64,000 bases of DNA, taken from the NCBI GenBank assembly GCA_022828105.1, contig JAJEJC010000003.1:79612-143611 (forward strand), read 5' to 3'. The notes under the pieces are model-generated. The model did no database searches. It was not told where the DNA came from and saw only the letters and a program-made list of their open reading frames with translations. Source of the DNA: Dehalococcoidia bacterium. GTDB taxonomy: Bacteria > Chloroflexota > Dehalococcoidia > Bin125. Shown here in pieces: positions 37,174 to 53,067 of this stretch. Positions within the stretch are counted from its first letter, which is position 1. Each line of letters opens with the position of its first letter. The position numbers and the translations under genes were made by a program.

Positions 37174-38337
37174 TTATCCGCCCCGCGCCAGCGCGCCAAG
37201 CGGACAGATCGCGCAGGCCCACTGGCGGCAGCGCGTCTGTTCCAGTTCGAGCAGCGCCTGCGTCTGTGGATGCCGCCAGCGCAGCCCGTCGCCCATGCGC
37301 TCGCGCAGCTCGTCGGTGCGTCGATAGCGGGCGCCCGGCAGCTCTAGCCAGCGAGCCCAGGCGCCGGTCAACGGATAGACGGCGTCGGCCAGGAGCTGCC
37401 TCGCCCGCCCGGCGCCCAACTGTCCCGGGATACGCAGCTCGCCGACGGCCGCTTCGCTTGGCAGTTCGGCCAACCGCTCGAATGCGGTACCCGGCGCCCC
37501 GCCTCCCGCGCTCCAGCGTCCGATCAGCGTGTCCAGCACTCGAGCCAGTCCCGCCGCGGACCCGAGCGCGCCGCGCCCGCGCCGCCACTCGGTCGAGCCG
37601 TCCAGCAGCCACTCCAGCCGCTCCAGCCGCACCTCCGACCAGCAACGTCGGTCCGCAACCGCCGCCCGCGCCGCGGCCATGGCGCGCTTGGCGTTGTGCG
37701 GTTGGCCCAGCGCCCGGGCCGCGGCCAGCACCGCGCGTCGGTCGCGCGGTTCGCCCGGGCCGTCGGGCACATCAAGGCTGACCAGCGCTCGCACTTTGCG
37801 CTGGAACCGCCGCGCCGCGATCCGTTGCAGCCGTGCATCGACCGCGAACCGCCCGGCCTGGGCGACAATCTCCCGGCAAGGCAAGCGGGGCAGTCCGCCG
37901 TCGGCCCGCCCCTCGCCGCTCGCCGCCTGTTCCGGCAGCGGCACGGCGGTCGGCACGCGAGTATCGCCAGCCCCCGCGGCTCCGCTTGGTGCTGCCTGCT
38001 CGACGACATGCAGCAGGATGCCGGCGTAGGCTTCGTCCTCCGCGTGTCCATGCTGTAGCCAGGCGCTGGGCCGCAGGTGCAGCTCGACGTCGCCGCGGCG
38101 GGCTCGACCGTCGCCGTCCAGGATCTGCGCGCCGCGGAAATCCGGTCCCGGACCGTGATTCCAGCTGCCCGGAGCAATCACTCGGACCGGCTCGCCGCTC
38201 ACCGCGCTTCCCTGCGCCCGTTCCGGGTAGAGAAACGGCGTCGGCCAGCGCGATTCCGCCCAGCGCCGCTGCAGCGCCTGTTCGCCCCGCTCCAGCGACT
38301 CGTCGGGCCGATCCGATTCGGCTTCAGTCCGGTCCGG
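37174..38337 (-). CDS. DUF2851 family protein
   Basis: 387 residues. The family signature is clear in the first third: PGSWNHGPGPDFRGAQILDG, GDVELHLRPSAWLQHGH and GILLHVV. The fold is thought to be nuclease-like in the D-E-K pattern, but the activity is unproven. The C-terminal half is Arg/Ala-rich, and four Cys close to the end (CRQWACAICPLG is part) resemble a metal site. The ATG at 38337 overlaps the XRE gene by 14 bases and is preferred to upstream starts at 38364 and 38418, which lie deeper in that gene. The XRE protein is its likely regulator or partner. Confidence 0.75.
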   Translation of the reverse strand, partial: PDRTEAESDRPDESLERGEQALQRRWAESRWPTPFLYPERAQGSAVSGEPVRVIAPGSWNHGPGPDFRGAQILDGDGRARRGDVELHLRPSAWLQHGHAEDEAYAGILLHVVEQAAPSGAAGAGDTRVPTAVPLPEQAASGEGRADGGLPRLPCREIVAQAGRFAVDARLQRIAARRFQRKVRALVSLDVPDGPGEPRDRRAVLAAARALGQPHNAKRAMAAARAAVADRRCWSEVRLERLEWLLDGSTEWRRGRGALGSAAGLARVLDTLIGRWSAGGGAPGTAFERLAELPSEAAVGELRIPGQLGAGRARQLLADAVYPLTGAWARWLELPGARYRRTDELRERMGDGLRWRHPQTQALLELEQTRCRQWACAICPLGALARGG

Positions 38338-38644
38338 CATCTTCGTCGCCCTCGTCGTCGTCATCTTCGCCGTCTTTGTTCGTCTCCCCCGCGCTTGCTT
38401 CGGCTGCCTGCGGATCACCCGGCGTAAACGGGAACTCTACGTCCTCGGCGACCCGCGTCAACAGCCGAGCCGCCGTACCCCGCGGCGCGTATGCGCCCCG
38501 TTCCCATTCCGAGACGGTCTGCTGACGGGCGTTCAACTCCTCCGCGAGCGCCTGCTGGCTGAGTCCGGCGTGGCGCCGCAGACGTCGAATCGCCTCGGCG
38601 TCCCAGCTCTCGTCCTTGCGCCGACGCTCGTCGCTGACGCCCAC
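38324..38644 (-). CDS. XRE-family helix-turn-helix regulator
   Basis: 106 residues from a GTG with GGGAGGAAA upstream. The helix-turn-helix spans about 16-70 (IRRLRRHAGLSQQALAEELN and RQQTVSEWERG), the classic Cro/C1 type. The C-terminal 30 residues are strongly acidic. A perfect palindrome 22-39 bases upstream of its start is a likely binding site, suggesting autoregulation. It heads a two-gene unit with the DUF2851 gene. Confidence 0.9.
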   Translation of the reverse strand: MGVSDERRRKDESWDAEAIRRLRRHAGLSQQALAEELNARQQTVSEWERGAYAPRGTAARLLTRVAEDVEFPFTPGDPQAAEASAGETNKDGEDDDDEGDEDAGPD

Positions 38645-38665
38645 TGTACATTTCCTCCCGCTTTC

Positions 38666-38683
38666 CTACACGGTAACGTGTAG
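38666..38683. promoter_or_regulatory. Perfect palindrome, likely XRE operator
   Basis: CTACACG, four bases GTAA, then CGTGTAG: a perfect seven-base inverted repeat. It lies 22-39 bases upstream of the GTG of the XRE gene, where it would cover or adjoin the promoter. Size and symmetry suit a dimeric helix-turn-helix protein. Confidence 0.6.
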
Positions 38684-38763
38684 CAACTTCGGGTTTCAAG
38701 CCCGGCCGCGGTTGACGTTGCGACCGTTCCGCCGCAATTTGGCCGTTCTTGGTCGATCCCTCA

Positions 38764-38792
38764 TTGACGCAGCCGATGTTCGCACATACGAT
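38764..38792 (+). promoter_or_regulatory. Predicted rpoBC promoter
   Basis: -35 TTGACG at 38764-38769, 17-base spacer, -10 TACGAT at 38787-38792, giving a start near 38799. The same -10 hexamer occurs in the groESL promoter at 58357. The leader to the rpoB ATG would be about 290 bases. Confidence 0.6.
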
Positions 38793-39088
38793 GAGGTTTC
38801 AACCTATGCCCCAGAACGTCACGGCACCTGCATGTTGCGCGCTGGCCCGGCCTCGGCGGCTCCACATCGATCGCCGCCTGCCGATTCACCCGCGTGTGCC
38901 TGCGGCGCGTTCACGGTAACGGCCGCCGGCTCGACCGCCGCTGCGGCCGCTGCGCTTCGACGCGCTGCGGTTGACGTGTGGTGACATGTTGGCATCCGGA
39001 TCCGCGCCGCGATCCGGCAGGCGGGGCAAGCCGCGCCAGAGGCAATGTGCGGCACGAGTGGTAGGCAAGGCATCAAGGAGGATCGCTG

Positions 39089-47516
<8,428 letters not shown>

Positions 47517-47541
47517 GCCGCGAACGATACGGCTCCTCCAG

Positions 47542-47574
47542 CAGGGGCGCTTCCGCCGCGCGGGAGTGCCCCTG
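47542..47574 (+). terminator. Hairpin after rpoC, possible terminator
   Basis: Arms CAGGGGC and GCCCCTG extend by further G-C and G-U pairs around a GCCGCGC loop. It starts 26 bases after the rpoC stop. No T-tract follows, so it may act with Rho, attenuate, or protect the 3' end. Confidence 0.45.
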
Positions 47575-47654
47575 TCGCATCCCATTCGATCAGGCTCCGC
47601 CGCGGCGTCATACCGCGACACAAGTCGGACGGAGCCGAGGAGAGCGCAATCCAG

Positions 47655-48701
47655 ATGACCTCCGTCAGCGACTACCGGCTCTATCCCGCGATCCAGGCGC
47701 AACCGTCCGAGTGCGCCAAGCTGCTCAGCAGCGCCCAACCCTTCGAGCGCGCCGCAACGACGCTCTCGCAGGCGACGCGCGTTTGGACCGTCGGCATCGG
47801 CACCTCCTACAACGCGGCCAACGCCGCCAACTGGATGCTGCGCGCCGCCGGACTCGAGGCGCGCCCGATGACCAGCCTGGAATTCGCCGCCTGGCCGACC
47901 GTAGCCGACGGCGACGCTGTGCTGCTCTTTGCCCACACCGGACGCAAAACCTGGAGCGGCAACTCGCTCGATCTGTGTATCGAGCGCGGCATCCCGACCG
48001 TGTTGATCACCAAGATCGAGACCGAGTTCGACCTCGATTCCTTCCCCGACAGCGTCACCGTCCTGCACACGACCACGCAGGATCCGTCCTCGATGTACAC
48101 CGTCTCCCACACCACGGCGATGACGGCGGCGGCAGCGATTGCCGATCACGTCTCGCCCGGCTCAATCGGCGACACGGCCGAGATTCCCTCGGCACTGGCC
48201 TCGGCGCTCGCACTCGAGGACGAAATCGCCGAGCTCGCCGCCGAGTGGTCCTCGGGCGACCTGATCGCGCTCGGCGCAGGTCCAATGCTGGCCGCCGCCG
48301 AGGAAGCCCACATCAAGATCGCCGAAGCATCGCGGCGCCAGATCCGGCACCAGGAACCGGAGTCCTTCCTGCACGGGCCCGTCGTGCAACTGCTCGATAG
48401 CAACCGCATCCTCAGCTTCGCCGCCGGCGACGAGTCGGCCGAGCGGTCGCGCGTCATCACTCGGCTCACGACGGATATGGGTTGCTCGGCCGCCTGGATC
48501 GCGCCGCCGAGCGTGCCCGCGCCCGAGTCCGCCCGTCATCTCGCGCTGCCCGAGCTCTCGCCCGAGCTGCTCGGTATCCCCGCCGTCGTGCCTGCCCAAC
48601 TGCTCGCCGCACACCTCGCCGCAAACGACGACGTCAACGCCGACGACTTCCGCACCGACGTCCCCGAGTTCCGCGCCGCGCTGTCCAGGCTCTCGCTCTA
48701 G
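47655..48701 (+). CDS. SIS domain protein (GlmS isomerase/AgaS-like)
   Basis: 348 residues with two sugar-isomerase (SIS) domains. The first has GIGTSYNAANAANWM (about 47-61), where the serine-rich phosphate loop binds sugar phosphate, and FAHTGRKTWS; the second has LGAGPMLAAAEEAHIKIAEAS and the conserved QEPESFLHGP stretch seen in GlmS and AgaS proteins. It has no glutaminase domain, so it is probably a sugar-phosphate isomerase or deaminase acting on amino sugars, or a binding protein. It stands alone after rpoC; convergent with valS. Confidence 0.85.
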   Translation: MTSVSDYRLYPAIQAQPSECAKLLSSAQPFERAATTLSQATRVWTVGIGTSYNAANAANWMLRAAGLEARPMTSLEFAAWPTVADGDAVLLFAHTGRKTWSGNSLDLCIERGIPTVLITKIETEFDLDSFPDSVTVLHTTTQDPSSMYTVSHTTAMTAAAAIADHVSPGSIGDTAEIPSALASALALEDEIAELAAEWSSGDLIALGAGPMLAAAEEAHIKIAEASRRQIRHQEPESFLHGPVVQLLDSNRILSFAAGDESAERSRVITRLTTDMGCSAAWIAPPSVPAPESARHLALPELSPELLGIPAVVPAQLLAAHLAANDDVNADDFRTDVPEFRAALSRLSL

Positions 48702-48709
48702 GCGATTGC

Positions 48710-51514
48710 TCAGCCCAGCGCGCCAATCCGCGACTCCAGGTCGGCCTGCTGACGCTGCAGGTCGGCGGCCAACTCCTCAGCCTGCTTGACGACTTCGGCC
48801 GGCGCTTTGGCGCGGAAGCCCTCGTTGGCCAGCTTCGCCTCTGCTCCGCGCAGACGCTTGGCGATGCTCTCCAGGTCCTTGCTCAACCGCGCCCGTTCCT
48901 GCTCCAGGTCGATCAGACCGCCCAGGGGCAGGATGATCTCCGCCGACGGCAACACGGCCGACGCGATCTGCTCGCTCGGCGCGTCGCTGCGGTCGCCGAC
49001 GATCGTCAGGGGACGCGCGCGCGACAGCACCTCGACGATCGGCTGCGCCGCCGAGACGGCGGACGCCACTTCCTTTTGTGGCAGCACATACGCCTCGGCC
49101 CACTGTCCCGCCTGTACGCGATAGTCGGCGCGCACCTGCCGCACGGCCGTCACGATCTCCTGCACCGCCGCAAAGGCCTGTTCAGCCTCCATGTCCCGCG
49201 TGGCATCGCCCGGTTGCGGGTAGCGCGCCCCGATCAGCGCCGTCGCGTCGGCGTCGTCGCCGAGATGCGGCCGGAGCTGCTGCCAGATCGCCTCGGTCAC
49301 GAACGGCATCCACGGATGCAACAGGCGCAGGCCGCCGTCGAGCACCCGTGTCAGCACCGGCAGCGGCGACGAATCCCCGTTGCGCAGGCGCACCTTGCTC
49401 GCCTCGACGTACCAGTCGAAGAACTCGCCCCAGAGGAAGTCCTGGATCTGCCGCCCCGCCTCGCCGAGCTGGTACTGACGCAGCAACTCGTCCACCGAGT
49501 CCGTCACCGCCTGCAGCCGCGACAGGATCCAACGATCTTCCAGGGGGGAGCCCCCCTCTGCCTGCGGCGTCTCCCCCCGCGAATCGGGGGGAGAAAGCGT
49601 TTCGGCGCTGACGATCTCGCCAAGGACGAACTTCGCGCCGTTCCACAGTTTGTTGGCGAAGTTGCGCGAGCCCTCCAGCCGCTCGTCCGTCAGGCGCATG
49701 TCGTTGCCCGGCGTCGAGCCCGTGGCCAGGGTGAAGCGCAGCGCGTCCATCCCGTACTGGTCGGCCTTCTCCAGCGGATCGATCACGTTGTCCAGCGACT
49801 TCGACATCTTGCGGCCCTGCGCGTCGCGCACCAGCCCGTGCAGGTAGACCGTGTGGAACGGCGCCGCGCCCATGTTGTAGCAACCCATCATGATCATCCG
49901 CGCGACCCAGAAGAAGAGGATGTCGTAACCCGTCTCCATCACCGAGGAGGGATAGAAGCGCGACAGGTCGTCGGTCGTGTCGGGCCAACCCAGCGTCGAG
50001 TGCGTCCACAGTCCGGATGAGAACCAGGTATCCAGCACGTCCGGGTCCTGGACCAGGTCCGAGCCGCCGCAGCGTGGGCAGACCGTCGGGTCTTCCAGCT
50101 CGACGATTGGGTGCGAGTCCTCGTCGATGGTGATCTCGCCGTCGTCGCCCGTGATGATCGCGTCTGCGTCGCAAGCTCGGCAGTACCAGGCCGGGATGCG
50201 GTGACCCCACCAGAGCTGCCGCGAGATACACCAGGGACGAATGTTGTCCATCCACTGCAGATAGACGTTCTTCGAGCGCTCAGGAACAATCCGAACCTCA
50301 TCCTCGCGCACGACCCGCGCCGCTTCGGCCGCCATCTCGTCGGTGTCGACGAACCACTGATTCGAAACCAGCGGCTCCACGACCACGCCCGAGCGCTGCG
50401 AGTGCCCCACGTTGTGGATGTGCGTCTCGGTCTCGACCAGGTAGCTGTCCTCCTCCAGGTGTTGCGCGACCAGCGTCCGCGCCTCTTCGCGATCCATGCC
50501 CGCGTAGAGGCCGGCCTCGGCCGTCATCGTGCCGTCCCAGTCGACCACACGAATTGGCTCCAGTCCGTGCCGTTCGCCAATCTCGAAGTCGAGCTGGTCG
50601 TGACCCGGCGTGATCTTCAGCGCGCCCGTGCCAAACTCCAGCTCGACCGCGCTGTCGGCGACCAGCGGGATCAGTCGGTTGAAGCCGCGCAGCGGCAGCC
50701 GCACCAGGCGGCCCAGGTGCGGCTGCCAGCGTTCGTCGTCGGGATGCACCGCAATCGCGACATCGGCGGGAATCGTCTCCGGCCGCGTCGTCGCGATCAC
50801 CACGCCGTCTTCAAGCTCGTTGCCGCGCTCGTCCACGAACGGGTAGCGCACGTGCCAGAGCTTGCCCTCTTCCTCTTCGTACTCCACTTCAACATCGGAG
50901 AGCGCCGTCAGCATCTGCGGATCCCAGTTGATGATCCGCGCGCCGCGGTAGATCTTGCCGTCCTCGAACAGGTCGACGAATGTCTTGCGCACCGCCGCAC
51001 GCGGCGTCGGATCGAGCGTGAACGCCGTCCGCTCCCAGTCGCACGACGCGCCCATCCGCCGCGCCTGCGACGTGATCCGCGGCCGCGTCACGCCGACCCA
51101 GTCCCAGACACGCTCCTCGAACGCGTCGCGGCCCAGGTCGTGCCGCGTCATGCCCTCCCGCGCGAGCTGCTGTTCGACCACGCTCTGCGTGGCAATCCCG
51201 GCGTGGTCCAGCCCGGGCAGCCACAGCGTCGGCTCGCCCAGCATCCGGTGCCAACGAATCAGCGCGTCCTCGATCGTCAGCGTCACCGCGTGACCCAGGT
51301 GCAGCACCCCGGTCACATTGGGCGGCGGCATGATCACCGTGAAGGGATCGCTCCCCCTCGCAGGGGGAGCTGTCGCTGAGCGACTGAGGGGGTCGGTCGG
51401 ACGGAACCAGCCGTTGTCCTCCCAGAAGGCATAGATCGGGTCTTCCACGACCGAAGCGTCGTAGGCCCCGGTCAGGCCGCTGAGGATGGAGAGATCGAAA
51501 TCGGACCTGGTCAC
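48710..51514 (-). CDS. valS: Valyl-tRNA synthetase ValS with two in-frame palindromic-element inserts
   Basis: 934 residues. Class I synthetase charging tRNA-Val. HLGH is at 72-75 and KMSKS at 569-573; the editing domain lies between, with its threonine-rich ATTRPET segment; WCISRQLWWGHRIPAWYC and a C-terminal coiled coil complete it. Two GC-rich palindromic repeats lie inside the gene without breaking the frame: residues about 40-56 (DPLSRSATAPPARGSD), just before PFTVIMPPPNVTG, and about 640-657 (LSPPDSRGETPQAEGGSP), just before LEDRWILSRL. Both are surface-loop places where relatives are shorter. GTG start with GGAG eight bases upstream. Function is presumed kept. Confidence 0.97.
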   Translation of the reverse strand: MTRSDFDLSILSGLTGAYDASVVEDPIYAFWEDNGWFRPTDPLSRSATAPPARGSDPFTVIMPPPNVTGVLHLGHAVTLTIEDALIRWHRMLGEPTLWLPGLDHAGIATQSVVEQQLAREGMTRHDLGRDAFEERVWDWVGVTRPRITSQARRMGASCDWERTAFTLDPTPRAAVRKTFVDLFEDGKIYRGARIINWDPQMLTALSDVEVEYEEEEGKLWHVRYPFVDERGNELEDGVVIATTRPETIPADVAIAVHPDDERWQPHLGRLVRLPLRGFNRLIPLVADSAVELEFGTGALKITPGHDQLDFEIGERHGLEPIRVVDWDGTMTAEAGLYAGMDREEARTLVAQHLEEDSYLVETETHIHNVGHSQRSGVVVEPLVSNQWFVDTDEMAAEAARVVREDEVRIVPERSKNVYLQWMDNIRPWCISRQLWWGHRIPAWYCRACDADAIITGDDGEITIDEDSHPIVELEDPTVCPRCGGSDLVQDPDVLDTWFSSGLWTHSTLGWPDTTDDLSRFYPSSVMETGYDILFFWVARMIMMGCYNMGAAPFHTVYLHGLVRDAQGRKMSKSLDNVIDPLEKADQYGMDALRFTLATGSTPGNDMRLTDERLEGSRNFANKLWNGAKFVLGEIVSAETLSPPDSRGETPQAEGGSPLEDRWILSRLQAVTDSVDELLRQYQLGEAGRQIQDFLWGEFFDWYVEASKVRLRNGDSSPLPVLTRVLDGGLRLLHPWMPFVTEAIWQQLRPHLGDDADATALIGARYPQPGDATRDMEAEQAFAAVQEIVTAVRQVRADYRVQAGQWAEAYVLPQKEVASAVSAAQPIVEVLSRARPLTIVGDRSDAPSEQIASAVLPSAEIILPLGGLIDLEQERARLSKDLESIAKRLRGAEAKLANEGFRAKAPAEVVKQAEELAADLQRQQADLESRIGALG
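49542..49594 (-). repeat. Palindromic repeat element copy B, inside valS
   Basis: Read on the minus strand: a hairpin with CTCCCCCCG and CGGGGGGAG arms, a middle segment, then AGAGGGGGGCTCCCCCC. This order matches copy C at 58155-58210. It supplies about 18 codons to valS in frame. Confidence 0.75.
51351..51392 (+). repeat. Palindromic repeat element copy A, inside valS
   Basis: Hairpin 1: CTCCCCC (51351-51357) and GGGGGAG (51363-51369) around TCGCA. Hairpin 2: GTCGC (51372-51376) and GCGAC (51380-51384) around TGA, then GAGGGGG. Same order as copies B and C. Orientation is opposite to valS; it adds about 16 codons in frame. Confidence 0.72.
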
Positions 51515-51613
51515 TGTCGAACTCCGCTTGTTCAGGAACTACACGGGACGTGGTCGGTGGCCGCTTGAGCGTACTTGCGGTCCGGCGCGAGGCAGCCCGT
51601 GAACGCGCCGAAC

Positions 51614-52504
51614 CTAGCCTACGCCGACCAGTACGCCGTCAATCACATCGGACTCCGCCGGCGGCCGCTCGTTCCGCGCCGCCCGCCGGCGTCGACGCCG
51701 CTGCCGGGCCGCTTCCAGTTCGTAGAGCATGTCCAGACCCTGGCGCGTGTCCGAGGCGACCCGAGCCGGGTCCTGCCGCTCCAGCCGACGCCGGAACAGC
51801 CAGTAGGTGAATGCCTGCCACTCCGCGTGTTCGATCCGCTCCGGATCGGCGTGCTCGCGATTGTTGGCCGCCCGGTACTCGCGCAACAGGTCGGCCTGGC
51901 GCGACCCGTAGACCCGGCCGAACACATCCGCGTCCAGATCGTTGCGTTGGTGCGAGAACGAGAGTCCGCTGCGTTCCTTCTGCAGGACCCGCTCCATCGC
52001 CAGTTGCAGCGCCTGCTCCACGCGGACTCCGTAGAGAAAATTGAGATGCGCCCAGTACTTGGGCGTGCCCAGCCGCTCCTGGAATTCCGGCTCGCTCAGC
52101 GCGACCGGCGGCGACTCGTCGACCAGCATCGCTTCGACCTCGTGCGTCGGCAGCAATCCCGCCGGCGCGGCGTCGCAGATGCGCTCCGCCAGAAGCAGCC
52201 AGTCGAAGGCTTCATGCTCGATCAGGTACAGGTATTCGCGTCCGTCGACAATCTCCCTCGGCGCTTCCCAGTCGCGAATGCAGTCCAACAACGCGTCGAA
52301 CCACGGCCGCCCGCCGGCCACCTCGGTCACGAACGCGGCAATGTACGTGTCCGGTCCAATCTCGATCAGTTCGCCGTCCAGGCCATGTTCTTCGACCGGA
52401 TCGTGATCAGGGGCGAAGCCCGTGTCCGTCCTGCCCTCGCGCTCGGCCAGGTGCGGAAACGGAATGTCGCCTGCCGACTCCGTCGATTGCGCCGACTTCG
52501 CCAT
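51614..52504 (-). CDS. Hypothetical protein encoded directly after secA
   Basis: 296 residues, no recognised domain. The start ATG at 52504 lies two bases beyond the SecA frame's stop (TGA 52507-52509), suggesting coupling. The first 50 residues are low in structure; the rest is helical with conserved-looking aromatic runs (EHEAFDWLLLAERICD, YWAHLNFLYGVRVEQALQLAMERVLQKE, HAEWQAFTYWLFRRRLERQD), ending in a poly-Arg stretch. It reads like an alpha-helical soluble protein that might bind nucleic acid or a membrane surface. A longer open frame back to 53161 is a shadow of secA. Confidence 0.75.
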   Translation of the reverse strand: MAKSAQSTESAGDIPFPHLAEREGRTDTGFAPDHDPVEEHGLDGELIEIGPDTYIAAFVTEVAGGRPWFDALLDCIRDWEAPREIVDGREYLYLIEHEAFDWLLLAERICDAAPAGLLPTHEVEAMLVDESPPVALSEPEFQERLGTPKYWAHLNFLYGVRVEQALQLAMERVLQKERSGLSFSHQRNDLDADVFGRVYGSRQADLLREYRAANNREHADPERIEHAEWQAFTYWLFRRRLERQDPARVASDTRQGLDMLYELEAARQRRRRRRAARNERPPAESDVIDGVLVGVG

Positions 52505-52506
52505 GC

Positions 52507-53046
52507 TCAAGCCGCCTTGCCGCAACAGCGCTTGAACTTCTTGCCGCTGCCGCAGGGACATGGCGCATTGCGTCCGACCTTCTGGCCGCTGGGCTTCGAA
52601 GCCGGACGCGCGGCGACCGCCACTCCGCCGCCGGAATCTCCCGAGCCGCCGCCCGACTCTCGCACGTTGCTGACCCGCACCGGATCGCCGCGCTGCGCCG
52701 GAGCCACGCCCCGCGCCCGGCGCGGCATCGCCGGTCCGCCGCCCTGTTCGATCCGCACGGTCGCATGCATCACCGAGGCCGACACCTCGCGCCGCAGCGC
52801 GGCCACGAGCTGATCGAACATGTCGAAGGCTTCGCGCTTGTAGGTCACCAGCGGGTCCTGCTGACCGTAGGCCTGCAAGCCCACGCCCTGGCGCAGACCG
52901 TCGATCTCGGTCAGGTGCCGAATCCAGAGCTGATCCATCGTCCGCAGGAGCATGCTCCGCAGCAGCTCGACCGACGTGCCGTCCGCGGTTTCCGAATCGA
53001 TCCGCTCCGCCAGCCGCTGCAGCTCTGTCGCCGCATGCTCGCGCAA
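52507..53046 (-). pseudogene. secA: SecA C-terminal part, separated by an in-frame TAA
   Basis: 179 residues if initiated at the TTG at 53046; in the same frame as the preceding SecA part, with no indel. It contains the rest of the helical wing/scaffold, the two-helix finger (LLRTMDQLWIRHLTEIDGLRQG), the KREAFDMFDQL helix, a disordered Gly/Ser/Ala-rich linker and an intact C-terminal SEC-C zinc motif CPCGSGKKFKRCC. These cannot work without the motor. Together with 53068-55233 the sequence equals one SecA of normal length interrupted once. Whether it is translated by readthrough, by reinitiation, or not at all cannot be judged here. Confidence 0.85.
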
Positions 53047-53067
53047 TGCCGTGACGCACTCGTCCAG

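Larger units (their letters stand above)
38645..39088. other. 444-base intergenic region before rpoB
   Basis: Holds the XRE palindrome (38666-38683), a sigma-70-like promoter (38764-38792) and a leader of about 290 bases before rpoB. No rRNA, tRNA or recognised riboswitch was seen. A 43-codon open frame starts at 38791 (MRFQPMPQNV...) but begins inside the -10 element, so it would be untranslated from that promoter; it is not called a gene. Confidence 0.6.

Noticed and set aside
38791..38922. Small open frame of 43 codons in the rpoB leader
   Set aside because: Its ATG overlaps the predicted -10 box, it has no ribosome-binding site, and its protein is Arg/Pro-rich without pattern.
51515..51613. 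T-box or other riboswitch before valS
   Set aside because: Only 99 bases between valS and the next gene, with no T-box sequence or specifier stem visible.
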